58,072 nucleotides of DNA from Prevotella sp. UBA4376 (GCA_002391185.1 DGRY01000136.1:1-58072), one strand, 5' to 3'. Numbered from the stretch's first letter, positions 40,362 to 50,242 are shown. Notes: generated by a model not told the origin, from the sequence alone. Translations and numbers: made by a program.

Positions 40362-40406
40362 CGCAAGTTATGTAACTCTGTAAAAACTATAGCTAAAAAC
40401 AAAGAC

Positions 40407-42920
40407 ATGAAAAAAGTACTTTTTCTACTATTCTTAGCATGCCTAAGTCTTGACACAAAGGCTGCTGACCAGTTTATCAAATTCAATTCGTCGGCAACAG
40501 CCATGCAGCTGGCTGGAAAAAATCACGTTGCCGATATTGTTACCGACAAGAACGACTTTGAAGGTGTACGCATGGCTACAGAAAACCTGCAAAAGGATTT
40601 TCTTGCTGTTTGCGGACAGAAGCCTCAGTTGAAAAACAACGCCACAGAAGGCTGTATCCTTGTGGGCAGCATGCAGTCGGCACTCATAAAGCGTATTATT
40701 GCTTCTGGAAAGATAAGCAAGAAAGAGCTTCAAGGCAAACGTGAGAAATACATCCTTTCGGTTGTTGACAACCCTGTAAAAGGCATAAAGAAAGCCCTCG
40801 TTATTGCAGGAAGCGACAAACGAGGAACGATATACGGTATCTACGAGCTGTCGCGCCAGATAGGTGTGTCGCCTTGGTACTGGTGGTTAGACGTACCTGC
40901 AAAAAAACATCAGGAACTGTTTGTTGAAAACGGAAAATACACCGACGGGGAGCCTGCTGTGGCTTATCGCGGAATATTCATCAACGACGAGCACCCTTGC
41001 TTTGCCAACTGGTCTAACGAGAAGTTCGGAGGACAGAACCACAAATGCTATGAACACGTATTTGAGCTTCTCCTGCGTCTGAAAGCCAACTACCTGTGGC
41101 CTGCCATGTGGGGAAACGCTTTCTATGACGATGACCCTGAAAATGGCGAACTTGCCAACCGTATGGGTATTGTGATGGGAACATCACATCACGAACCTAT
41201 GGCACGCGCCCAGCAGGATTGGAAACGCAGAAAAAACCACGGAGAATGGAACTACACAAGAAACGGCGAGGAGCTTCGCGACTTCTGGCGTGGAGGTATG
41301 GAAAGAGCCAAGAACTGGGAAACAATGGTTACCATCGGTATGCGAGGTGATGGTGACGAAGAGATGGAAGGCACAGGAAACGTGAAGCTGATGGAGAAAA
41401 TCATCAAGGACCAGCGCCAGATTATCTCAGATGTAACAGGCAAAAAGGCAGAAAAGACTCCTCAGATGTGGGCACTCTACAAAGAGGTGCTCGACTACTA
41501 TGACAAAGGAATGAAAGTTCCAGATGATGTTATCATTATGCTTTGCGACGACAACTGGGGCAACGTGAGAAGAGTGCCTACAACAAAGGATTTGAAGCAT
41601 CCAGGAGGCTGGGGACTATACTATCACGTTGACTACGTTGGAGCACCACGTAACACAAAGTGGCTCAACGTAACCCCTACCCAAAACATGTATGAACAGC
41701 TCTCTTTGGCATATAACCACGGCATACAGAAATTGTGGATTCTCAACGTTGGCGACCTCAAACCTATGGAATACCCTATTCAGTTCTTCCTTGATATGGC
41801 TTGGAACCCTGCAACAGCTAATAGCGATGTTGTCACCACTCACACACGCCCATTCTGCGCCGAGCAGTTTGGCGAGGAATATGCCGACAAAACAGCCGAG
41901 CTACTCAACAAGATTGGATGGCTCAACGGACGAGTAACCCCAGAAATGCTCGATGCCAACACCTATAACGTTGAAACAGGCGAATGGCAGCAGGTGGTAG
42001 GAGAATATACCGCTCTCGAAGCAGATGCACTCAGACTCTATCTTCAACTTCCCGAAAACCTTCACGACAGCTATCGCCAGCTAATCCTATTCCCTATTCA
42101 GGCTATGACCAACCTTTATCAGATGTATGAGGCAGTAGCCATGAACCACTACCTTGCAAAACTCTCTGACCCAGCAGCCAACGAATGGGCAAAGAAAGCA
42201 AAGGAAGCCTTTAAACGCGACTCTGTTCTATGTGCACAATATAATCACGATATTGCCGACGGCAAGTGGAACCACATGATGACCCAAAAACACATTGGTT
42301 ACAGAACATGGAACGACAACTTCCCCAAGGACCGTCTGCCAGAGCTTATGACAGTTAGCGAAAGCAAAGATGGCGGCTACATCTTCGACGACAACACAGC
42401 CTACATCTCTATGGAGGCTGCCCACTATTTCGCAAGCAAGAATGCAAGCAAAGCCAACTGGCAGGAACTTCCATTCATCGGCAGAACACTTAGCGGAATG
42501 GCACTCTCTCCATACACCGAGGCTACCGACGATGCTTCTCTCACCTATAAGTTCCGCCTTAACCCTGTTGCTGAAAAAGCCGACAAATTCACCATTCATA
42601 TCATCGTGAAGTCAACTCTCGACTACAAGAACAAAGGCGGAATGGAATATGAGGTTACCCTTGACAATGGCGAAAAGCAAACCATTAATTTCAACCACAA
42701 CCTCAACGAGAAACCCGAAAACATATACAACATCTACTACCCAACCATAGCACGCAGAGTAGTTGAAAGCACCATCACCCTTCCTGCAGGCAACAACGAA
42801 TGGCACACCCTTACCATTCACCCTAAAGACCCAGGAATCGTGTTTGAAAAAATTATTGTTGATGCCGGCGGCTACAAACCCTCTTACCTCTTCATGAGAG
42901 AATCAGCAAAGAAAAGATAA
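40407..42920 (+). CDS. GH115 family glycosidase (xylan alpha-1,2-glucuronidase type)
   Basis: About 837 residues from the ATG that begins a Sec signal (MKKVLFLLFLACLSLDTKAA); the frame is open further upstream to 40266 but that part is non-coding in character and includes the promoter. Domains in order are a small N-terminal beta/alpha domain (about 25-165), the GH115 catalytic barrel (about 175-520, with YRGIFINDEHPCFANWSNEKFGG, ANYLWPAMWGNAFYDDDPEN, GMRGDGDEEMEG, LCDDNWGNVRRVP), a helical region and a beta-sandwich C-terminal domain (about 665-835). GH115 enzymes release (4-O-methyl)glucuronic acid from internal or terminal xylose in glucuronoxylan. This is the strongest hint that the locus handles xylan. 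It has its own promoter, separate from the SusC operon. Confidence 0.93.
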   Translation: MKKVLFLLFLACLSLDTKAADQFIKFNSSATAMQLAGKNHVADIVTDKNDFEGVRMATENLQKDFLAVCGQKPQLKNNATEGCILVGSMQSALIKRIIASGKISKKELQGKREKYILSVVDNPVKGIKKALVIAGSDKRGTIYGIYELSRQIGVSPWYWWLDVPAKKHQELFVENGKYTDGEPAVAYRGIFINDEHPCFANWSNEKFGGQNHKCYEHVFELLLRLKANYLWPAMWGNAFYDDDPENGELANRMGIVMGTSHHEPMARAQQDWKRRKNHGEWNYTRNGEELRDFWRGGMERAKNWETMVTIGMRGDGDEEMEGTGNVKLMEKIIKDQRQIISDVTGKKAEKTPQMWALYKEVLDYYDKGMKVPDDVIIMLCDDNWGNVRRVPTTKDLKHPGGWGLYYHVDYVGAPRNTKWLNVTPTQNMYEQLSLAYNHGIQKLWILNVGDLKPMEYPIQFFLDMAWNPATANSDVVTTHTRPFCAEQFGEEYADKTAELLNKIGWLNGRVTPEMLDANTYNVETGEWQQVVGEYTALEADALRLYLQLPENLHDSYRQLILFPIQAMTNLYQMYEAVAMNHYLAKLSDPAANEWAKKAKEAFKRDSVLCAQYNHDIADGKWNHMMTQKHIGYRTWNDNFPKDRLPELMTVSESKDGGYIFDDNTAYISMEAAHYFASKNASKANWQELPFIGRTLSGMALSPYTEATDDASLTYKFRLNPVAEKADKFTIHIIVKSTLDYKNKGGMEYEVTLDNGEKQTINFNHNLNEKPENIYNIYYPTIARRVVESTITLPAGNNEWHTLTIHPKDPGIVFEKIIVDAGGYKPSYLFMRESAKKR

Positions 42921-42940
42921 ACAAAAAACTTTACACAAAA

Positions 42941-43109
<169 letters not shown>

Positions 43110-43214
43110 GAATCACTCCCAACCTCTCCGAAGGAGAGGAGAACCAACAGATGCGAAGCATAGCTTCGCTATTGAAGATTGAAAATTGAATATTTAAAAA
43201 TTATCACTGACTGA

Positions 43215-43625
43215 GCGTTTGCACCAGCTACACCGACAGCAAACGCACGGTCAGCGACTTTCGGTTCAATACTCCATTGAAACAGAAAAAGATTAACAAA
43301 ACAGGGTGAAATCGTCTCGAAATCGTCTCGAAGGGCTACCGAAGGCATATCGAAGGAATGCGCGGACGCGCTCCGCTAAATGAAAATTGACAAATGATAA
43401 ATGATAAAGACTGCCTATCACATCCCAAGGCGCTTCGCTATTATCTCCTTCGCTCATTCAGATGCACCAACTTCGTTGACAGCATCTGCTCAGTCGATGA
43501 CCTTCGGTTGAAGATTGAAGATTAGTCGGCTACGCCGATATAATATTTAAATCTTTCATTATTTACTTCCTTAGCCTTTATGTTTGCACCTGCTGCGCAG
43601 ACAGCAAACGTTCAGTCAGTGGCCG
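43215..43625. repeat. Family of three REP-like hairpins
   Basis: Stems GCGTTTGC/GCAAACGC (43215-43246), CAGATGC/GCATCTG (43459-43488) and GTTTGC/GCAAAC (43582-43609) all close a 16-base loop of pattern ACC..CT.C...GACA. They are followed by a conserved tail (CAGTC..TG.C...GGTT). The middle copy has changed bases on both stem sides, keeping the pairing. Confidence 0.7.
43250..43391 (+). repeat. Dispersed intergenic repeat, copy 2, with 11-bp array
   Basis: Matches 211-350. Its core consists of 11-mers AATCGTCTCGA (43310), AATCGTCTCGA (43321), AGGGCTACCGA, AGGCATATCGA, AGGAATGCGCG (ends 43364). It starts inside the tail of the first REP-like hairpin unit. Confidence 0.75.
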
Positions 43626-43743
43626 TTGGTTCCATCTTTCAATTTTACTTAGGGCTAACCTACTTTTCTTGCTTGAGTAATTATGAAGAAAAACCTTATA
43701 CTGAATAAGCATGCAATTACGTTTTGATATTTCGTTAGGGTTT

Positions 43744-43767
43744 TCGGTGCAACGCACCGAGGTTTTT
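43744..43767 (+). terminator. Orphan terminator in a gene-free spacer
   Basis: TCGGTGC-AAC-GCACCGA (43744-43760) is a perfect 7-bp stem followed by GGTTTTTC. No gene ends nearby on this strand, so it may end a small RNA or be a relic of the deleted region. Confidence 0.6.
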
Positions 43768-43934
43768 CTTCTAAATCTCAACACTGGCTTTTGCGAGTGC
43801 CCCTGCAAAAGTTCAATGTTCAAAACTCAACGTTCAAAGCTATATTTACGGTTTCTTTAACCAATAAAAAAAAGATTGAAACGAACGGTAAAACAATAAG
43901 CTGAAACTATTGAAAAAGGGATTGAGAAAATGAC

Positions 43935-43942
43935 TATCTTTG
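43935..43942 (+). promoter_or_regulatory. -7 box of the GH31 gene
   Basis: TATCTTTG with ATTG 22 bp upstream (43909-43912), 23 bp before the ATG at 43966. It overlaps the earlier in-frame ATG at 43930, which is therefore not the start. Confidence 0.55.
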
Positions 43943-43965
43943 CAGCAAACCTAAATACTCTAAAA

Positions 43966-46392
43966 ATGATTATCAAAAAATTACTTTTATTAGGAATTAT
44001 TTTAATGGCTTCAGCTGCTTACTGCATGGCTGAGGGATTTGAATTCTCAACGGGCAAGTATTGCTGCAAGGTAGAGTTTTACTCTCCTACTATTGTTAGG
44101 GTGACGAAATGGCCTGCCAACAAGGCTTTCAAAGAAGAAAAAAGTCTTGTTGTTACCATGCAACCTCAACAGGGACTAAAAGTGAGCAGAAAAGAGAATG
44201 CCACTTCAGCAACTTTAAATTGTGGTAATCTCGCTGTGAAGATAGACAAGCGTTCTGGACGCTTACAGTTCCTTGGTTCAGGCAAGAACTTACTACATGA
44301 AAAGAGTTTCAAGTTTGAAGAGAGAACAGAAGGAGCCGACAAAGGCTCTTATAAGGTGAACCAAACCTACACCCTCGATAAACAAGAGGCAATATATGGT
44401 TTGGGCACTATTCAAGACGGAAAGCTCAACCGCAGAGGAACAAGCATCTTTATGGAGCAAAGCAATCTACAGGATTTTCAGTATGTGCTGCAATCGGTAA
44501 AAGGTTGGGGAATATACTTGGATAATTATTCACGTGCTCAGTTTGATGACAACGCAGAAGGTATGTCGTTCACAGCCGAAGTGGGCGATGCTGTCGACTA
44601 TTATTTCATGTATGGCGGCTCGATTGATGGTGTGAACAGACAGATGCGAGAGTTGTCAGGTCAAGTTCCAATGTTTCCATTGTGGACATTTGGCTATTTC
44701 CAAAGCAAGGAACGCTACAAGAGTGCACAAGAGGTTCTTGATGTAGTGAACCACTATCGCAAGCTACAAGTGCCTCTCGACTGCATTGTTCAAGACTGGC
44801 AATACTGGGGAAGCAACTACACATGGAATGCCATGGACTTTCTTGGTGAGCCATTCGAGCAGGGCAAACAGATGATAGACAATCTGCATGGCATGAATGC
44901 TAAACTGATGATTTCTATATGGGCAAGCTTTGGTCCAAACACACTTGCATATAAGGAGCTTGATAAGAAAGGCTTGCTCTTTGACTTTCAGACATGGCCA
45001 CAAAGCGGACTTTCATTCTGGCCTCCTCGCATGGATTATCCATCAGGCGTGAGAGTGTATGATGCCTATAGCGAGGAAGCAAGAAATATCTATTGGAAAA
45101 ACCTGAAACGACTCTTTGACTATGGTGTAGATGCATGGTGGATGGATTCCACTGATCCCGACTGCTTCTATCCAAAGGAAAGCGACTATGAGCACATTAC
45201 TGGTCTTGGCTCATGGCGAAAAGTGAGAAATGCCTTCCCGCTATGTACCGTGAGTGGTGTTTACGACAAGCAGAGAGCCACATCTGATAAGCAACGAGTG
45301 TTCATTATGACTCGCTCTGCTTTTGCAGGTCAACAACGCTATGGCTCTGGGTTGTGGAGCGGTGATGTGAACTCTTCATGGGACATGCTTCGCAAGCAGA
45401 TGCCTCTTGGACAAAACTATTCTATGACAGGATGTCCTAACTTCAATACCGATATCGGTGGTTTCTTCTGTGGCTCATACAATACTAAGGGAGCTGGCTC
45501 TGCACCACAGAACCCACAATATCAAGAGCTCTATGTGCGCTGGATGCAATATGGTTTCTTCTGTCCTGTGTTCCGTAGCCACGGAGCTGATGCCCCACGC
45601 GAGATATGGCAGTTTGGTAAAAAGGGAGAACCAATCTATGATGCCATCGAGAAAACCATCCGTATGCGCTACCAGTTCCTGCCTTATATTTACAGCACAG
45701 CATGGCAGGTGACATCGGCTGGCGATAGCTATATCCGTCCGTTGGTTAGCGATTTCGCTTCAGACAAGAATGTGTGGAACATGGGAAACGAGTTTATGTT
45801 TGGTTCTTCCCTGCTTGCTGCGCCAATAGACAAGGCACAATACACCGACGAAATGGTTATAAAGACCGATGCCATGACAGGCTGGAACAAAGACAACAAT
45901 ATTGAAGAAGGCAGAAACAACAAAACTATCGATTTCACCGTAGAAAAGACAACAAAAAAATACCTTCCAAAGGGTGCTTCGTGGTACGACTTCTTCACAG
46001 AAAAGCTTTATCAAGGCGGCAAAGCCTATACTCTTAGCACAACTATTGATCACACACCAATGTTTGTAAAAGCAGGAAGCATTCTGCCTCTTGCGCCTAT
46101 AACCCAGTATGCCAATATGAGGGCTTGGGACAATCTTGAACTAAGGGTATATCCCGGAGCCAACGCTAAGTTCACACTATATGAAGATGAGGGCGACAAC
46201 TATAACTATGAGAATGGAGCCTACACAACAATACAACTGACATGGAATGAAAAAGCCCGTTCCCTCACCATTGGCGAAAGAAAGGGCAGTTTCAAAGGTA
46301 TGTTGCAAAAGCGAAAATTCACAATAAGACTGGTAAACGGAGAAACAAAAACCGTAGAATATAGCGGTAACGAAATTGTTATTAAGCTTTGA
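43966..46392 (+). CDS. GH31 family alpha-glycosidase (alpha-glucosidase or alpha-xylosidase)
   Basis: About 808 residues. A Sec signal (IIKKLLLLGIILMASAAYCMA) precedes an N-terminal galactose-mutarotase-like beta-sandwich (about 20-210, YGLGTIQDGKLNRRG) and the catalytic barrel. The nucleophile is Asp394 in WWMDSTDPD and the acid/base is Asp467 in SGDVNSSWD. Proximal and distal C-terminal beta domains end the protein (FTLYEDEGDNYNYENGAY). Usual GH31 secreted size. GH31 includes alpha-glucosidases, alpha-xylosidases and others; residues seen here do not settle it. The signal and neighbours suggest periplasmic trimming of imported oligosaccharides. Single gene with its own promoter, convergent with the CDF transporter 13 bp away. 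Confidence 0.9.
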   Translation: MIIKKLLLLGIILMASAAYCMAEGFEFSTGKYCCKVEFYSPTIVRVTKWPANKAFKEEKSLVVTMQPQQGLKVSRKENATSATLNCGNLAVKIDKRSGRLQFLGSGKNLLHEKSFKFEERTEGADKGSYKVNQTYTLDKQEAIYGLGTIQDGKLNRRGTSIFMEQSNLQDFQYVLQSVKGWGIYLDNYSRAQFDDNAEGMSFTAEVGDAVDYYFMYGGSIDGVNRQMRELSGQVPMFPLWTFGYFQSKERYKSAQEVLDVVNHYRKLQVPLDCIVQDWQYWGSNYTWNAMDFLGEPFEQGKQMIDNLHGMNAKLMISIWASFGPNTLAYKELDKKGLLFDFQTWPQSGLSFWPPRMDYPSGVRVYDAYSEEARNIYWKNLKRLFDYGVDAWWMDSTDPDCFYPKESDYEHITGLGSWRKVRNAFPLCTVSGVYDKQRATSDKQRVFIMTRSAFAGQQRYGSGLWSGDVNSSWDMLRKQMPLGQNYSMTGCPNFNTDIGGFFCGSYNTKGAGSAPQNPQYQELYVRWMQYGFFCPVFRSHGADAPREIWQFGKKGEPIYDAIEKTIRMRYQFLPYIYSTAWQVTSAGDSYIRPLVSDFASDKNVWNMGNEFMFGSSLLAAPIDKAQYTDEMVIKTDAMTGWNKDNNIEEGRNNKTIDFTVEKTTKKYLPKGASWYDFFTEKLYQGGKAYTLSTTIDHTPMFVKAGSILPLAPITQYANMRAWDNLELRVYPGANAKFTLYEDEGDNYNYENGAYTTIQLTWNEKARSLTIGERKGSFKGMLQKRKFTIRLVNGETKTVEYSGNEIVIKL

Positions 46393-46405
46393 TAGCCGAA
46401 CAAAA

Positions 46406-47515
46406 TCAGTCTTCGCTATAATTATTGTCAAGGGCTATGTGGAATTCATAATCTGCATAGCCGTTGTCTTTTAGCTCGGCGATAAAACTATCACGAAGAT
46501 CCACAGGATTAGTAACCTTGTATTCTGGCATAAGATCAAAATACACTATTTTAGCGTTGAAATCGCAATAAAATCCATGAGCAGAATGAATTTCATCGTT
46601 ATCAAAAGCACGTTTCATGATATCTGCCTGCATCTTGGCAGCAGGAGTATCTCCGGTGTTAATAGCATAAATTCCTATTGTTGCGATAATGCCAAACTTA
46701 GTATGAAGACGTTCGGCAATCTTGCGATCAAGACATTGAATTTCTGATGCGCTAAGAGTATCGAGAACATTGACGTGCAGAGAACCGATAATTGTGTCGG
46801 GACCGTATGTGTGCATAACAACATCGAAAACACCATGAACATCGGGGAAGGTCATACACTCATCCTTAACACTCTTGATGAACTCTGGCGACATACGAGC
46901 ACCGAGAAGTTGATCTATAGGCGACTTCAGCATACCAACACCCGATTTGATGATGACAAGCGAAATCAATGTTCCCAGAACCCCATCAATACTCACATTC
47001 CAAAGCAACATGATAATGGCAGAGACAAGAGTGGAAAGAGTGATTACGGCATCAAACAAGGCATCGGCACCACTTGCTACAAGAGCATCTGAATTAACCT
47101 CATTTCCCACCTTCTTAACATATCGACCCAACAATAGTTTCACCACAATAGCCATTATGATAATAGCCAGAGTGGATGTAGTGTAATCAGGAGTTGTTGG
47201 ATTGAATATTTTCTTAACAGACTCTATAAGTGAAGAAATACCAGCCACAAGTACGATAACAGAAATGATTATAGCCGAGAAATACTCTATTCGTCCATGG
47301 CCGAAAGGATGTGAACGGTTAGCAGGTTTCTCACTCAACTTTGTACCCACAATAGTTATTACCGATGAAAGCGCATCACTAAGGTTGTTTACCGCATCCA
47401 TGATAATAGCAATAGAATTGGCAAATAATCCAACAACAGCCTTAAATGAGGCAAGAAAGATGTTGACTACAATACCTATTACACTTGTGCGAACAATTAT
47501 TTTACTTCTATCCAT
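46406..47515 (-). CDS. Cation diffusion facilitator (CDF) metal transporter
   Basis: 369 residues. Six membrane spans (about 12-205) carry the metal-site motifs: MDAVNNLSDALSS (Asp-x3-Asp type) in span 2, HPFGHGRIEYFSA between spans 2 and 3, and ADALFDAVITL in span 5. A cytosolic ferredoxin-like domain follows (about 210-290, YGPDTIIGSLHVNVLD). An additional C-terminal extension (about 290-369) with HSAHGFYCDFNAKIVYFDL makes the protein longer than the usual ~300. CDF proteins export Zn, Fe, Mn or similar ions in exchange for protons. No partner gene; convergent with GH31. Confidence 0.92.
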   Translation of the reverse strand: MDRSKIIVRTSVIGIVVNIFLASFKAVVGLFANSIAIIMDAVNNLSDALSSVITIVGTKLSEKPANRSHPFGHGRIEYFSAIIISVIVLVAGISSLIESVKKIFNPTTPDYTTSTLAIIIMAIVVKLLLGRYVKKVGNEVNSDALVASGADALFDAVITLSTLVSAIIMLLWNVSIDGVLGTLISLVIIKSGVGMLKSPIDQLLGARMSPEFIKSVKDECMTFPDVHGVFDVVMHTYGPDTIIGSLHVNVLDTLSASEIQCLDRKIAERLHTKFGIIATIGIYAINTGDTPAAKMQADIMKRAFDNDEIHSAHGFYCDFNAKIVYFDLMPEYKVTNPVDLRDSFIAELKDNGYADYEFHIALDNNYSED

Positions 47516-47583
47516 ATCAACAAATTGTTATGTTTTTGGGGGATAAAGATAAGAAAAAAGTAGATTATATTAAACTTTTTTTC

Positions 47584-47605
47584 TAAATTTGCATCATTAT
47601 ATTTG
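47584..47605 (+). promoter_or_regulatory. Two overlapping -7 boxes before the metalloprotease gene
   Basis: TAAATTTG (47584-47591) and TATATTTG (47598-47605) both fit TAnnTTTG; the ATG is at 47633. Two starts or one decoy. Confidence 0.45.
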
Positions 47606-47632
47606 AATAGCTAACATACAATCCATAATATT

Positions 47633-50197
47633 ATGAACTTAAAATCAACATTGGTCATTGGCCTGTGCTCTGTTGGACTGGTGCTTGGAGCCTCAGCCAG
47701 CAGTATTGTCATTTCTCAGTATCAAGACGACAACACCAAGAAAAAAGAGGTGAGTCAGAAGGATGAGAAGAAAGAGACTAAAGACAAAAAAGACGAGAAA
47801 AAAGATTCCAAGAAAAAGAAGGAAGAAAAGAAAAACGAGTATGACGAACTGCTGAAGAAAGGTGGAACCGAGAAAAAGGGCCTTTTTACCGTGCGCCATA
47901 TTGAAGACAAATGGTATTTTGAAATACCAGATTCTCTCTTGGGAAGATACATTCTCTCTGTGACACGCTTTACAAGTGTTCCCCAAGGTATGGGTAAATT
48001 CTCTGGCGAAGAGGTTAACGAAAATACCATATATTTTGAGAAACGCGATGAGAAAACAATGCTCATGCGCGCCTATGTGCTCACACAGACAGCTCCAGAG
48101 GATTCTAAGATTGAGAAAACTCTGAAAGCCTCTACAACCGACCCTATTGTTTCGAGTTTCAAGATCATCGGCAAAAACAAGGATAAGCACATGAACCTCA
48201 TTGAGGTTACAAACCTCTTCATGAAGGACAACGACATTGTGGGTATTCCTAAATCGTCAAACAGCCAATACAGCATTGGTGGTCAGCAAACCGACCGCAC
48301 ATTTATCGACACAATGAAGGTGTTCCCTATCAACATCGAAATTGCATCTACACGCACTTACTCTGCTGCATCAGGAAGTGCAGGTGGTAATATACCAAGA
48401 ATAGGCAGATCAACCCCAAGAGCTGTTCGCACAGGAAGCATCACTTTGGGTTTGAACACTTCTATGGTACTTTTACCTAAAGAGCCAATGCGTAAACGAC
48501 TATGGGACGAGCGTGTGGGATATTTCACCACAAATATCACCTATTTCAACGATGACCAGCACAGAACACAACGCGAACATATTGCTGCCCGCTATCGTCT
48601 TGTGCCAAAAGATAAGAAAGCCTACGCCAAAGGCAAACTCGTTGAACCAGAGAAGCAGATCGTTTATTATATTGACCCAGCAACACCAAAAAAATGGGTG
48701 CCTTATCTAATTCAGGGTATCAACGACTGGAACGTAGCTTTTGAAGCTGCAGGTTTCAAAAACGCTATCGTGGGTAAGGAATGGCCCAAGAACGATAAAA
48801 ACATGAGTGTTGACGATGCTCGTTATTGTGTGCTTCGTTACCTTCCTGCCGAGATAGAGAATGCCTATGGCCCACATATCATTGACCCACGCTCAGGAGA
48901 GATTATCGAGAGCCATATCTGCTGGTATCACAATGTGATGAACCTGCTCACAAAATGGTATATGACCCAATGTGGTCCACTTGACAAACGTGCACAGAGC
49001 ATGAAACTTGATGATGAACTGATGGGACAACTAATACGCTTCGTTAGCTCACACGAGGTGGGACACACTCTCGGTTTGCGTCACAATATGGGTGCAAGCC
49101 ATGCCACACCAGTAGAGAAACTTCGTGACAAGGCTTGGGTTGAGAAACATGGGCACACCGTTTCTATCATGGACTATGCACGTTTCAACTATGTAGCACA
49201 GCCAGAAGACAACATATCACCCAAGGGATTGTTCCCACGCATCAACGACTACGACAAATGGGCTATTAAGTGGGGCTACCAGTATCGCCCTGAATTTAAG
49301 GACGAGATTGCCGAGAAAGAAGGTCTTATGACTGAGACAACAAAGATTCTTGCTGATAATCCTCGTCTTTGGTTTGGTGGTGAAGGACGAGACGAAGACC
49401 CACGTGCTCAGACAGAAGACCTTGGTGACGACAATGTTAAGGCAAGCGAATATGGTATCAAGAACCTTAAGCGTGTGATGGCAAACCTTCCAAAGTGGAC
49501 TCATCAAGACAACTACCAGTATGAAGACATGGAAGAAATGCACCAGAGTGTGCGCGACCAGTATCGTCGTTACTTGAACCACGTGCTAAAGAACTTAGGT
49601 GGTCACTACATCAATAACATGCCTGGCAAGAATGCCATCGAGATAGCTCCTGCCTACAAGCAGAAAGAAGTGTTAGGCTATCTAGACCGTCATGTCTTTG
49701 AAGCACCTATGTGGCTCTATCCTGACAATGTAATCTCTAAGATTGGTTTCGATGTAATTAAGGATATTAAGAGTCGTCAAGAAAATACAATCGCAAGATG
49801 CCTTCAAGCCAATCTGCTTACAACAATCTATAACGATTCGTTCCTATCAGCCTCAGCCCTAAAGCTCGATGACTATATGAACAGTCTCTTTGCTATTGTA
49901 TGGAAGCCGTTGAACAACAAGAAAGAAATGCTTAATAACACCCGACGTTCACTCGAACGCAGCTATGTTGAGCAGCTCGACAAGCTTATTAATCCAGATG
50001 AGAAGAGTGCTAAACTTATGGGTGATTTCAACAATAGTGACGCCCTACTCTATGTGCTTCAGCATCTTGACAAGGTAGAGAACTATGTGAAGTCACAGGC
50101 TGCAACAACAGCTTCAGGCATAAACAAACAGCATTTTCAGGACCTGCAGAGAAGAATAAAGCTCATTAGAGATAAGCAGGTAAAAGTAAAAGAGTAA
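47633..50197 (+). CDS. Exported zinc metalloprotease, DUF5117/DUF4953 family
   Basis: 854 residues. An N-terminal signal-like span (about 5-28) is followed by an extremely charged Lys/Glu/Asp tract (about 32-72) and then a DUF5118/5117-like beta domain (FTVRHIEDKWYFEIPDSLLGRYIL). The DUF4953 catalytic domain has the extended metzincin-type motif HEVGHTLGLRH at His474, His478 and His484, and a downstream MDYARFNYV like a Met-turn (SIMDYA). The family is widespread in Bacteroidetes; substrates are unknown. The charged tract probably acts as a tether in the envelope. Single gene. Confidence 0.87.
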   Translation: MNLKSTLVIGLCSVGLVLGASASSIVISQYQDDNTKKKEVSQKDEKKETKDKKDEKKDSKKKKEEKKNEYDELLKKGGTEKKGLFTVRHIEDKWYFEIPDSLLGRYILSVTRFTSVPQGMGKFSGEEVNENTIYFEKRDEKTMLMRAYVLTQTAPEDSKIEKTLKASTTDPIVSSFKIIGKNKDKHMNLIEVTNLFMKDNDIVGIPKSSNSQYSIGGQQTDRTFIDTMKVFPINIEIASTRTYSAASGSAGGNIPRIGRSTPRAVRTGSITLGLNTSMVLLPKEPMRKRLWDERVGYFTTNITYFNDDQHRTQREHIAARYRLVPKDKKAYAKGKLVEPEKQIVYYIDPATPKKWVPYLIQGINDWNVAFEAAGFKNAIVGKEWPKNDKNMSVDDARYCVLRYLPAEIENAYGPHIIDPRSGEIIESHICWYHNVMNLLTKWYMTQCGPLDKRAQSMKLDDELMGQLIRFVSSHEVGHTLGLRHNMGASHATPVEKLRDKAWVEKHGHTVSIMDYARFNYVAQPEDNISPKGLFPRINDYDKWAIKWGYQYRPEFKDEIAEKEGLMTETTKILADNPRLWFGGEGRDEDPRAQTEDLGDDNVKASEYGIKNLKRVMANLPKWTHQDNYQYEDMEEMHQSVRDQYRRYLNHVLKNLGGHYINNMPGKNAIEIAPAYKQKEVLGYLDRHVFEAPMWLYPDNVISKIGFDVIKDIKSRQENTIARCLQANLLTTIYNDSFLSASALKLDDYMNSLFAIVWKPLNNKKEMLNNTRRSLERSYVEQLDKLINPDEKSAKLMGDFNNSDALLYVLQHLDKVENYVKSQAATTASGINKQHFQDLQRRIKLIRDKQVKVKE

Positions 50198-50210
50198 AAC
50201 CTCACCCCAG

Positions 50211-50229
50211 CCCTCTCCAAAGGAGAGGG
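50211..50229. repeat. GC-rich palindrome CCCTCTCC-AAA-GGAGAGGG
   Basis: Perfect 8-bp stem just after the metalloprotease stop. Related motifs are at 1755, 7815, 8072 and 43123. A possible terminator without T run. Confidence 0.5.
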
Positions 50230-50242
50230 AGGGCTAACAGAA

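Larger units (their letters stand above)
39481..40406. other. Large structured spacer before the GH115 gene
   Basis: 926 bp with no supported gene. It holds an 11-bp palindromic array (39744-39841), a 22-bp segment repeated inverted at 43763-43784 (here 39878-39899), twin TTATCATTTAGCG repeats (about 39941-39965) and an RNA-like fold (39995-40116). A second 11-bp array (40179-40233), a GC-rich hairpin (about 40292-40321) and the GH115 promoter (40354-40361) follow. Confidence 0.6.

Noticed and set aside
40266..40406. N-terminal extension of GH115
   Set aside because: It includes a GC-rich repeat hairpin and the -7 box, and places the signal peptide internally.
43578..43823. 81-codon minus-strand open frame
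   Set aside because: Covers a REP-like hairpin, an orphan terminator and a repeated 22-mer, so it is spacer sequence.
43800..43850. GTTCAA motifs before GH31 as HTCS sites
   Set aside because: They are part of a GTTCAA/TTGAAC-rich sequence also found at 7768-7785 near unrelated genes, so they look like dispersed repeats rather than TTTGAACA operators.
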